A DNA stretch of 49,199 bases from contig JAQYTJ010000052.1 of assembly GCA_028724885.1 (NCBI GenBank), forward strand, positions 1 to 49,199, written 5' to 3'. The notes beneath the pieces were generated by a model. The model did not search any database. It was not told the DNA's origin and saw only the letters and a program-made list of their open reading frames with translations. How positions within the stretch are numbered: position 1 is the first letter of the stretch; every line of letters starts with the position of its first letter. Source of the stretch: Bacteroidales bacterium. GTDB lineage: Bacteria > Bacteroidota > Bacteroidia > Bacteroidales > UBA932. The position numbers were made by a program, and so were the translations under genes. Of the stretch, positions 25,772-33,109 are shown piece after piece.

Positions 25772-27445
25772 ATGGGAGAATTTCAGTTCAAATCCGTTAA
25801 CAAACTTCTGGAAAATAGTTTCAGAGAGAACTGGGAAAGAATGGCTCTGTCCAACTACCAAGGCACTACTCTGTGTTACAGAGATGTGGCAAGGCGCATA
25901 GAGAAACTTCACATCACATTCGAAAAATGTTTCCTGCACAAAGGCGACAAAGTAGCCATTTGCGCGAAGAACCAGATAAATTGGGGAGTCAGCTTCCTGG
26001 CAACTATAACTTACGGAGCCGTAGCCGTGCCTATCCTCGCCGATTTCAAGGCAAGCAACATACATTACCTCGTAAACCATTCCGAGGCCAAAGTGCTGTT
26101 CGTAGATGATTTCATCTGGGAAAACCTTCTCCCTGACGAAATGCCTGGGGTCTTCGCCATAGTAAGGATCAACACTTTCCAGGTGCTCTACGCCAAGGTG
26201 CCGCGCATAATGGAAGCCCGCGAGCATATGAATGAATATTTCGGTCAGAGGCATCCTAACGCATTCCTTCCGGAAGACCTGAACTATTATCAGGATTCGC
26301 CTAACGAGCTGGCGATGATTAATTACACGTCCGGGACTTCCGGATTCTCAAAAGGCGTCATGGTGCCATACAGGGCGATATTCTCGAATATTCAATTCGC
26401 ACACGAAGATGCCATGCCTTTGCTGAACAACAAGACCAACGTCGTCTCTATGCTACCGCTAGCTCACATGTACGGAATGATGTTCGAATTCTTCTTCGAA
26501 ATGTCGATCGGGGCGCACGTGCACTTCCTCACCAGGATCCCTAGCCCGAAAATCATATTGCAGGCTCTTAGCGAAGTCAAGCCGGACGTAATAATAGCCG
26601 TGCCTCTAATCATCGAAAAAGTCTACAAGTCCAATTTGCAGAAAGTAGTCGAGAGGGGTACCATGAAGACGCTACTGAAAATGCCTGTGATAGATAAAGT
26701 CATACAGAAAAAGATAAACACCTCCCTGATAGAAGCGCTCGGGGGCCACTTCGAGGAAGTGATTCTTGGCGGAGCGGCATTTAATAAGGATATAGAGAAA
26801 TTCTTCTACAACATCGGATTCCCGTACACCGTAGGTTACGGCATGACTGAGTGCGCCCCTATAATAACATACGCCCATTACGACAAGAAGAAGCTGTATT
26901 CATGTGGAAGAGCTGCAATGAACATGCAGATCAGGATTGACTCCTCGGATCCTGAGAACATAGATGGAGAAATCCAATGCAAAGGACCGAATCTCACACT
27001 AGGATATTACAAGAACCCAAGTGCCACGAAAGAGCTTTTCACAGATGATGGATGGATGAGGACAGGCGACATAGGAATCATAGACAAGGATGGATACCTG
27101 TTCATAAGAGGCCGATCTAAGTGTATGATCCTTGGCCCTAACGGACAGAACATCTATCCAGAGGAGCTGGAGAGCGTGATAAACAGCGTCGCCTACGTAG
27201 TGGACTCCCTCGTCATCGAAGACAATGGCGGCCTAACAGCTCTTATCTACCCTGACTACCACAGAGCCGAGCTTAACGGGCTTAACCGAGAGGATTTGGA
27301 GAAGGTTCTTTCCGGCCTGCTCCCGCAGATCAACGCAGAGCTTACTAGCTATGCTCAGATAAGGAAGATGGAATTCATGCCGGAAGACTTCGAAAGGACT
27401 CCTAAGAGCAGCATAAAGAGATATCTTTATCAGAGGAACAAATAA
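25772..27445 (+). CDS. AMP-forming long-chain acyl-CoA/acyl-acid ligase
   Basis: A 557-aa adenylate-forming enzyme of the ANL superfamily. It activates a carboxylic acid (probably a long-chain fatty acid) as acyl-AMP and transfers it to CoA or a carrier protein. Core motifs in order are NYTSGTSGFSKGV (ATP-binding P-loop, about 187-199), GYGMTECAPIIT (about 356-367), DDGWMRTGDIG (A7, about 428-438) and RGRSKCMILGPNGQNIYPEE (A8, about 447-466). The catalytic Lys in A10 is probably in TPKSSIKRYLY near 545. No signal peptide is present. The stop TAA overlaps the next ATG by one base. Substrate and partner cannot be read off the sequence. Confidence 0.9.
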   Translation: MGEFQFKSVNKLLENSFRENWERMALSNYQGTTLCYRDVARRIEKLHITFEKCFLHKGDKVAICAKNQINWGVSFLATITYGAVAVPILADFKASNIHYLVNHSEAKVLFVDDFIWENLLPDEMPGVFAIVRINTFQVLYAKVPRIMEAREHMNEYFGQRHPNAFLPEDLNYYQDSPNELAMINYTSGTSGFSKGVMVPYRAIFSNIQFAHEDAMPLLNNKTNVVSMLPLAHMYGMMFEFFFEMSIGAHVHFLTRIPSPKIILQALSEVKPDVIIAVPLIIEKVYKSNLQKVVERGTMKTLLKMPVIDKVIQKKINTSLIEALGGHFEEVILGGAAFNKDIEKFFYNIGFPYTVGYGMTECAPIITYAHYDKKKLYSCGRAAMNMQIRIDSSDPENIDGEIQCKGPNLTLGYYKNPSATKELFTDDGWMRTGDIGIIDKDGYLFIRGRSKCMILGPNGQNIYPEELESVINSVAYVVDSLVIEDNGGLTALIYPDYHRAELNGLNREDLEKVLSGLLPQINAELTSYAQIRKMEFMPEDFERTPKSSIKRYLYQRNK

Positions 27446-27849
27446 TGGAGAAATTCGACGAGAGATACATGGAGATGGCCTGCGTCTGGGCGAAGAATTC
27501 TTATTGCAAGCGTCGTCAAGTGGGAGCTCTTCTGGTCAAAGACAGGATGATCATCTCCGACGGATACAATGGCACCCCGTCCGGTTTCGAGAACGTCTGC
27601 GAGGATGAGAATGGGGTCACGAAACCTTATGTGCTACATGCAGAGGCAAATGCGATCACTAAAGTCGCTAAATCAGGCAATAGCAGCCTGGGAGCCACTT
27701 TGTACGTTACCGCATCTCCTTGCCTAGAGTGTTCGAAGCTAATTATCCAGGCGGGCATTAAAAGGGTGGTTTACAGAGACGAGTACAGGCTTACTGATGG
27801 AATTGACTTGCTGAAAAGGGCAGGCATAGAAATAGAAAAAATTGACTGA
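27445..27849 (+). CDS. Deoxycytidylate (dCMP) deaminase family protein
   Basis: A 134-aa zinc enzyme of the cytidine/dCMP deaminase fold. Zinc ligands and catalytic Glu are visible as HAEANA (H65, E67) and PCLEC (C93, C96). The segment VGALLVKDRMIISDGYNG is the usual substrate-facing strand. The likely reaction is dCMP to dUMP, feeding thymidylate synthesis, as in ComEB/dCMP deaminases. Riboflavin-type RibD lacks this length and context. It begins on the last base of the ligase stop and ends sharing one base with the next ATG, so translation is tightly coupled. Confidence 0.9.
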   Translation: MEKFDERYMEMACVWAKNSYCKRRQVGALLVKDRMIISDGYNGTPSGFENVCEDENGVTKPYVLHAEANAITKVAKSGNSSLGATLYVTASPCLECSKLIIQAGIKRVVYRDEYRLTDGIDLLKRAGIEIEKID

Positions 27850-29432
27850 TGAAGCATATTTCTTCAATAATAGTCGCTTTTCTGGGCGTAATAGTGGGGA
27901 TTCTTTTGGCCATGACAGTTTACAAGATGGCTTTCAAGAAACGGGTATACAATGTACAGAATAAGAATTGGTCGAAGATCGATCTGGTCCTGGATCAGCT
28001 CGATAAGAATTACGTAGACACTATAGATCATGGGAATGTCACCGATGCGGCAATAGAGGCGGCATTGGCAGAACTGGATCCTCATTCCGTGTATATGCCC
28101 CCAGTACAGCTGGAAAAAGCAGAAAGCGATCTAGCGGCCAATTTCGATGGCATAGGCATACAGTTTAACGTACCGAATGACACTGCGATAGTACTTGAAG
28201 TCATTGCCGGAGGCCCTTCCGAAAAGGTCGGGTTGCAGCCAGGCGACAGAATATTAAAGGTAGACAGCCTAAATATTGCCGGCGTTCATTATCCTCAGGA
28301 TAGCATGGTACGCCATATAAAAGGGCCATCAGGTTCAAAAGTGAATATATTAATAGGTCGCAATGGCGAGCAAATCCCTTTTGAGATTACCAGAGGCAAG
28401 ATTCCACTCCACAGCGTAGATGCAGCCTTCATGATAAATGACGAACTGGGCTACATCAGGCTAACTAAATTCTCCAGGACAACATTCGAAGAGTGCCTAG
28501 CTTCTGCACAGGAACTTCTGTCCCTGGGCATGAAGAAGCTCATTTTCGACGTACGCCAGAATGTCGGAGGCTATTTCGACCAGGCGATAAGGCTTTCGAA
28601 TATGTTCCTAGACAAAGACGACGAGATAGTCTATATGCAGGGTCTGCATAGGAAGAAAGAGGAATTCAAGGCAGATGGGAATGGAATTCTCAAAGACGTG
28701 AAGCTGACAGTTCTCATTGATGAGAATACTGCATCCTCTAGCGAAATATTCGCTGGAGCAATGCAAGACAACGACAGGGGTACGATAGTTGGCCGCCGTT
28801 CTTTCGGTAAGGGTCTAGTTCAAGAACCGATATATTTCAGCGACGGCTCCGGCATCAGGCTCACCGTGGCAAGATATTACACCCCATCTGGCAGGTGCAT
28901 TCAGAAGCCATATTCAGATGACTATCAGCTGGAAATCTATAAGAGATATTCAGAGGGAGAGATGCTAGTGGCAGACAGCATCAAGGTTGACACTTCGGAC
29001 ATTCACAAGACCGTCGGCGGAAAGACAGTATACGGCGGTGGCGGTATAGTTCCAGACGTTTTCGTACCTCTGGACACTACAAAGGCCAGCGATTTCTTCA
29101 TAGCATGCAACAAAAAAACCACGCAGATGAGGTTCGCCTCAGCCCTGTTCGATAAATATAAGAATACCCTCTCCAGCATAGACGATTTCAATACTTTAGA
29201 GAAAGAATTGGATAAAATGAACATTCCGTCTGCCTTCAGGCAGTATGCTGCCGCAAAAGATGGCATCACAGCTTCGCAGAAGGAATGGGAAGACACTCAG
29301 CCATATCTGATTCCTCAGCTTAGGGCGCTGATCGGCAGGTATTCTAAACTGGGAGATAATGCCTTCTACAAGCTGTACATGAGCATGGACAACACTCTGC
29401 AGGAAGCAATTGCCATTGATAAGGGAAGCTGA
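27849..29432 (+). CDS. S41 family C-terminal processing protease
   Basis: A 527-aa periplasmic protease (CtpA/Prc family). The N-terminal hydrophobic segment (5-25) is a signal or anchor. A PDZ domain (about 92-175) holds GGPSEKVGLQPGDRILKVDS. The S41 catalytic core has Ser298 in TASSSEIFAGA and Lys321 in RSFGKGLVQ, the Ser-Lys dyad. It lacks the very long C-terminal domains of Prc. It degrades C-terminally exposed or mislocalised proteins. It is the last gene of the asnS run. The stop codon abuts the stop of the opposite-strand NtrC-type regulator with no spacer. Confidence 0.9.
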   Translation: MKHISSIIVAFLGVIVGILLAMTVYKMAFKKRVYNVQNKNWSKIDLVLDQLDKNYVDTIDHGNVTDAAIEAALAELDPHSVYMPPVQLEKAESDLAANFDGIGIQFNVPNDTAIVLEVIAGGPSEKVGLQPGDRILKVDSLNIAGVHYPQDSMVRHIKGPSGSKVNILIGRNGEQIPFEITRGKIPLHSVDAAFMINDELGYIRLTKFSRTTFEECLASAQELLSLGMKKLIFDVRQNVGGYFDQAIRLSNMFLDKDDEIVYMQGLHRKKEEFKADGNGILKDVKLTVLIDENTASSSEIFAGAMQDNDRGTIVGRRSFGKGLVQEPIYFSDGSGIRLTVARYYTPSGRCIQKPYSDDYQLEIYKRYSEGEMLVADSIKVDTSDIHKTVGGKTVYGGGGIVPDVFVPLDTTKASDFFIACNKKTTQMRFASALFDKYKNTLSSIDDFNTLEKELDKMNIPSAFRQYAAAKDGITASQKEWEDTQPYLIPQLRALIGRYSKLGDNAFYKLYMSMDNTLQEAIAIDKGS

Positions 29433-30590
29433 TTATTGAATCGGGCTGACGTAATCTTTCACATCCTGCGTACTCACAGGATTGCCGCCAAGTATCATCA
29501 GTCGCTCCACGACGTTGCGCAGCTCCCTGATGTTCCCAGTCCAGCTCATTACCTGAAGCATCTTGATTGCCTCATCGGAGAATTTGCGCACAGGCATGCC
29601 TGATTCCGTGCTTATCTGCTGTACGAAATAATCCACGAGCTGCGGGATGTCGTCCTTTCTCTCATCTAGCGAAGGCACTTGGATTACTATAACGCTAAGC
29701 CTGTGATAGAGGTCTTCCCTGAAATTGCCTTTCTCAATCTCTTTCTTGAGGTCTTTGTTCGTAGCAGCGATTACTCGCACATCCACCATAATGTCTTTAT
29801 CTGAGCCAACGCGAGAGAATTTGCGTTCCTGGAGCACGCGCAGAACTTTGGCCTGAGCGGCCAAGCTCATGTCTCCGATTTCATCCAGGAACAGCGTTCC
29901 GCCATCAGCCTGCTCGAATTTGCCTTTGTGCTGCTTGATTGCAGAAGTAAAAGCCCCCTTTTCATGGCCGAAAAGCTCACTCTCTATAAGTTCTGAAGGA
30001 ATAGCTGCGCAGTTAAGCTCTATGTAAGGCATTGTGCTGCGAGAACTCTGCTCATGCAGGCTTCTGGCGACTAATTCTTTACCTGTACCGTTTGCGCCCA
30101 TGATCAGCACCCTGGCATCAGTAGGCGCCACCTTGGCGATTATATCACGGATATGCCGCATGGCTTCCGAATCCCCCACCATCTGCTGGCCATAGACCTT
30201 CTTCTTGAGGGTCTTATTCTCGTTGATGATAGTGGTCCTCTCAGAAGCATTCTTGATAGTAATAAGAATTCGGTTCAGGTCAAGCGGCTTCTGGATGAAA
30301 TCGAACGCCCCTTTCTTGATGCATTCCACCGCAGTGTCGATGTCTCCGTGGCCGGAGATCATCACGATCGCCGAATCAATCCCGTCTGCGACAAGCTTGT
30401 CCAGGACCTCTGTTCCATCCATTCCAGGCATCTTGATGTCACAGAAAATGACATCGTATTTTTCTTTATCTACCATAGCCAAGGCCGTCGGCCCGTCTTC
30501 TGCCAGGTCAACATCATAGCCCTCATCGGTCAGAATCTCCTTGAGAGAGTTCCTGATCGCTCTTTCATCATCTACAATTAGTATTTTCAT
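29433..30590 (-). CDS. NtrC-family response regulator without HTH domain
   Basis: A 385-aa protein with a receiver domain (1-120, phospho-acceptor Asp51 in FCDIKMPG) and a sigma-54 AAA+ domain. The Walker A motif is GANGTGKE (165-172), Walker B is [11 protein letters not shown] near 230, and the Arg-finger region [11 protein letters not shown] is near the end. The sigma-54 contact loop reads GAFTSA (212-217) instead of the canonical GAFTGA. The protein ends about 20 residues after [10 protein letters not shown]. The Fis-type helix-turn-helix that normally follows is absent, and there is no sign of a frameshift extension before the abutting stop at 29433. It would activate sigma-54 promoters from solution or with a partner. 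No histidine kinase is adjacent. rpoN is at 46645-48072. Confidence 0.9.
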   Translation of the reverse strand: MKILIVDDERAIRNSLKEILTDEGYDVDLAEDGPTALAMVDKEKYDVIFCDIKMPGMDGTEVLDKLVADGIDSAIVMISGHGDIDTAVECIKKGAFDFIQKPLDLNRILITIKNASERTTIINENKTLKKKVYGQQMVGDSEAMRHIRDIIAKVAPTDARVLIMGANGTGKELVARSLHEQSSRSTMPYIELNCAAIPSELIESELFGHEKGAFTSAIKQHKGKFEQADGGTLFLDEIGDMSLAAQAKVLRVLQERKFSRVGSDKDIMVDVRVIAATNKDLKKEIEKGNFREDLYHRLSVIVIQVPSLDERKDDIPQLVDYFVQQISTESGMPVRKFSDEAIKMLQVMSWTGNIRELRNVVERLMILGGNPVSTQDVKDYVSPIQ

Positions 30591-30619
30591 TTCACCTCAA
30601 AGCAACTGCAAAAAACACG

Positions 30620-30627
30620 CAAATTTA
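30620..30627 (-). promoter_or_regulatory. -7 box for the NtrC-type regulator gene
   Basis: Minus-strand TAAATTTG, an exact -7 match, lies 29 nt before the ATG at 30590. No clear -33 TTG is seen at the expected spacing. Confidence 0.45.
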
Positions 30628-30639
30628 CCTTAAATTTCT

Positions 30640-30647
30640 TAATTTTG
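30640..30647 (+). promoter_or_regulatory. -7 box for cmk, 7 nt before the start codon
   Basis: TAATTTTG, an exact -7 match, ends 7 nt before the cmk ATG, so the predicted transcript is essentially leaderless. No convincing -33 box is seen. It is arranged divergently with the regulator's promoter, 12 nt apart. Confidence 0.45.
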
Positions 30648-30654
30648 CTGTGTT

Positions 30655-31341
30655 ATGCATATACCAGACATTATCGTGGCCATAGATGGCTTTTCTTCAA
30701 CCGGCAAGAGCACCCTTGCCAAGCTCATAGCTAATGAATATTCTTTACTGTACCTCGATTCTGGGGCACTTTATAGGGCTGTCACCTTACATGCCATGGA
30801 GAATGGGATGATTGATGAGAATGGAGACATCGATGAGAAGAAGCTTCATGGGTCTATTGGGAGCTTGAAAATCAGCTTCGGAGATGGAGGAACCTACATA
30901 GGAGACCGCTGCGTGGAGAAGGAGATTCGCACGTTGGAAGTTTCCAGTCACGTGAGTCCTGTCTCGGCGATTCCTTTCGTCCGTGAATATGCCGACAGTC
31001 TTCTGCATGAGTTTGGTCGCCGGAGGCGTGTGGTAATGGATGGCAGGGACATTGGCACGACTGTGTTCCCAAATGCAGAAGTCAAGATATTCATGACTGC
31101 GACTTCCGAGGTAAGGGCACAGCGACGCTTTGACGAAATGGTCGCAAAGGGGCAGAATCCGAAGATGGAGGATGTGATAAAGAATATAGAGGAGAGGGAT
31201 TATATTGACTCACATAGAGAGGCATCCCCTCTTTCCAAAGCCGCTGATGCCTTTGTGCTGGACAATTCCGACATGACCCTCCATGAAGAAACTGTCTGGT
31301 TCCGCGGCCTTCTCCAAGGTAAATTCGGAATACTGGAATAA
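30655..31341 (+). CDS. cmk: Cytidylate kinase
   Basis: A 228-aa (d)CMP kinase that makes CDP or dCDP from CMP or dCMP, needed for nucleotide and lipid precursor supply. The P-loop is DGFSSTGKST (11-20). The NMP-binding and lid regions include LDSGALYRAVTLHA (about 34-47), MDGRDIGTTVFPNAEVK (about 127-143) and RAQRRFDEM. Length fits the bacterial enzyme. It is separated from ispH by a structured spacer of 107 bp. A second, distant cytidylate-kinase-like protein lies at 41318-41920. Confidence 0.95.
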   Translation: MHIPDIIVAIDGFSSTGKSTLAKLIANEYSLLYLDSGALYRAVTLHAMENGMIDENGDIDEKKLHGSIGSLKISFGDGGTYIGDRCVEKEIRTLEVSSHVSPVSAIPFVREYADSLLHEFGRRRRVVMDGRDIGTTVFPNAEVKIFMTATSEVRAQRRFDEMVAKGQNPKMEDVIKNIEERDYIDSHREASPLSKAADAFVLDNSDMTLHEETVWFRGLLQGKFGILE

Positions 31342-31351
31342 TTTCGCAATC

Positions 31352-31406
31352 AGGCGTTCTCTGAGGTTACACTATGCGGCTCAGTCCGAACCTCAATCGA
31401 ACGCCT
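31352..31406 (+). other. Structured spacer hairpin between cmk and ispH
   Basis: AGGCGTTC (31352-31359) pairs perfectly with GAACGCCT (31399-31406). Inside it TGAGGTT (31362-31368) pairs with AACCTCA (31389-31395), and CGG (31377-31379) can pair with CCG (31386-31388). The result is a long two- to three-step stem with small internal loops. There is no T-run after it, so it is not a standard terminator. It may be an mRNA processing or 5'-leader element. Confidence 0.5.
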
Positions 31407-31448
31407 TGGAATAATAAGTTCGGCGGAACTGGCAATAATGAAGAAAGC

Positions 31449-32354
31449 ATGCAACTTTCGGTCGAGATAGAGAAGCATTCAGGGTTCTGCGGTGGTGTGA
31501 TAAACGCCATCGGGAAAGCCGAAAAGTTCCTTTCTGGCGGGCAAAAACTGTACTCGCTTGGTGCGATAGTACATAATGAGGCAGAGCTGGATAGGCTGCA
31601 TAGGAAAGGGCTGGAGATCATCTCGAAAGAAGAGCAGCTCTCCAAAAATATAGAGACGGTGCTAATAAGGGCGCATGGAGAGCCGCCAGAGACATATTCA
31701 AAGCTTAATATCCTAGGGGTCAACGTAATAGACTGCACCTGTCCTGTGGTGCTCCGGCTCCAGCGCAGCATAAAGGAAACATATTCAAAAATTCATCCCA
31801 TAGGTGGACAGGTTGTGATTTTTGGCAAAATTGGCCATGCTGAAGTGCTTGGGCTGGTCGGGCAGGTCGGAAGCGACGCATTGGTCATAGAAAATATGAA
31901 TATGCTTTCGAAGGCTTTGGAAAGTGGCACCTTAGATATCAAGCGGCCAATTGCCATTTTCTCACAGACTACAAAAAGCCCCGATGAATATAAGGATATC
32001 TGCTCTGCCCTTAAATGCAGGATTGAGGAAGTCACCGGACAAGATCCAATCCAGGACGGGTCTCTTGAAATCCACGAGACGATTTGCTCTCAGGTGGCAT
32101 TCAGGCACGAAGAACTCGCTGAGTTTGCCGCAACTCACGACGTAATCATATTCGTTTCAGGCGCATCCAGCTCCAATGGAAAGGTTCTTTTCAACCTTTG
32201 CCAATCTCGCAACCCACGCTCGCACCACATTTCCAGCCCTTCGGAGATTCGGCCTGAGTGGTTTCACGATGGTGACCACGTCGGCATCTGCGGAGCCACT
32301 TCCACCCCACGCTGGCTCCTAGAAGAAACATCCAATGCAATCGGCTCACTCTAA
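31449..32354 (+). CDS. ispH: 4-hydroxy-3-methylbut-2-enyl diphosphate reductase
   Basis: A 301-aa iron-sulfur enzyme of the last MEP-pathway step, giving IPP and DMAPP. The cluster Cys are visible: C14 in GFCGGV, C98 in DCTCPVV and C213 in HETICSQ. Other active-site elements are H42 in IVHNE, GHAEVLG (His130, Glu132), SQTTKS near 172-177 and the terminal GATSTP. A longer frame from 31374 exists, but its 25 extra residues do not look like family sequence and would cover the spacer hairpin, so ATG 31449 is used. A purine-rich GAAGAAAG precedes it. Confidence 0.94.
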   Translation: MQLSVEIEKHSGFCGGVINAIGKAEKFLSGGQKLYSLGAIVHNEAELDRLHRKGLEIISKEEQLSKNIETVLIRAHGEPPETYSKLNILGVNVIDCTCPVVLRLQRSIKETYSKIHPIGGQVVIFGKIGHAEVLGLVGQVGSDALVIENMNMLSKALESGTLDIKRPIAIFSQTTKSPDEYKDICSALKCRIEEVTGQDPIQDGSLEIHETICSQVAFRHEELAEFAATHDVIIFVSGASSSNGKVLFNLCQSRNPRSHHISSPSEIRPEWFHDGDHVGICGATSTPRWLLEETSNAIGSL

Positions 32355-32359
32355 GGCAT

Positions 32360-32379
32360 ATTCAAAAAAAATTTTGAAT
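32360..32379. other. Perfect A/T hairpin between ispH and efp
   Basis: ATTCAAAA and TTTTGAAT are perfect inverted 8-mers around four A residues. It lies just past the ispH stop and overlaps the -33 TTTG of the efp promoter. It may serve as a weak ispH transcript end. Confidence 0.35.
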
Positions 32380-32403
32380 AGAAACCGCATTTATGTAAAT
32401 TTG
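32373..32403 (+). promoter_or_regulatory. efp promoter
   Basis: TTTG (32373-32376), a 19-nt gap, then TAAATTTG (32396-32403): a full consensus match with ideal spacing. The leader to the ATG at 32458 would be about 48 nt. Confidence 0.8.
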
Positions 32404-32408
32404 TAACT

Positions 32409-32424
32409 GAATTGTCTGCAATTC
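32409..32424 (+). other. Hairpin at the predicted efp mRNA 5' end
   Basis: GAATTG, a TCTG loop, then CAATTC: a perfect 6-bp stem starting 5 nt after the -7 box, where transcription should begin. It may protect the 5' end or adjust expression. Confidence 0.4.
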
Positions 32425-32457
32425 AACATTTTCGAATATTTATTTACTGATATATCT

Positions 32458-33024
32458 ATGGCAACAACAGCAGATTTTAAGAACGGCCTTTATCTCAGCT
32501 TCAATGGAAAACCATGCATGATAGTATGGTTCCAGCATGTAAAACCTGGGAAAGGCCCAGCATTCGTAAAAACGAAACTCCGCAATCTAGAAAACGGAAG
32601 AATCCTTGAGAACACATTCACGGCAGGAGCGAAGATAGACACTATCGATGTCGAGAGACGTCCTTACCAATTCCTTTATGCCGACGAGGAGGGTTATAAT
32701 TTCATGCACGAAGAGACCTATGAACAAATTCATCTCCCTAAAGATGCGGTTGAGAACGCAGACCTAATGAAAGAGGGACAGCACGTTGAAATGATGTTCG
32801 TGGTCGAGCCAGAGGAGAAATGCCTCACCTGTGAACTTCCAACATACGTTACAATGGAAGTGACTTATACCGAGCCGGCAGTGAAAGGCAACACCGCCTC
32901 AACATCGGCTCTTAAGGAGTGTACCCTGGAAACTGGAGCCAAAATCATGGTTCCGCTTTTCATCAACCAAGGCGACAAAATAACCGTCAACACCACTGAC
33001 CGCTCTTACGGACAGAGAGTGTAG
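32458..33024 (+). CDS. efp: Elongation factor P
   Basis: A 188-aa translation factor that relieves ribosome stalling at consecutive prolines. It has the standard three beta domains. The tip residue of the functional loop is Lys32 in PGKGPAFV, the position that is modified in some bacteria. The C-terminal OB domain ends NTTDRSYGQRV, close to the usual family terminus. A lysine (not Arg) at the tip means a modification system would be EpmA/B-like, YmfI-like or absent; none is in this window. A good promoter lies upstream and a hairpin terminator downstream. Confidence 0.97.
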   Translation: MATTADFKNGLYLSFNGKPCMIVWFQHVKPGKGPAFVKTKLRNLENGRILENTFTAGAKIDTIDVERRPYQFLYADEEGYNFMHEETYEQIHLPKDAVENADLMKEGQHVEMMFVVEPEEKCLTCELPTYVTMEVTYTEPAVKGNTASTSALKECTLETGAKIMVPLFINQGDKITVNTTDRSYGQRV

Positions 33025-33057
33025 ACACTCCGCCCATGAATAAGGGCACCGATAATA

Positions 33058-33089
33058 ATGAAGGCTGGCCTTTCGAGGTCAGCCTTCAT
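33058..33089. terminator. Hairpin between efp and the GH2 gene (bidirectional)
   Basis: ATGAAGGCTGGCC (33058-33070) pairs with GGTCAGCCTTCAT (33077-33089), a 13-bp stem with one G-T pair and a 6-nt loop. It sits between convergent genes, as expected for a shared transcription end, although the flanking T-run is short. Confidence 0.7.
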
Positions 33090-33109
33090 CGTTATAAGTA
33101 CATTGAACC

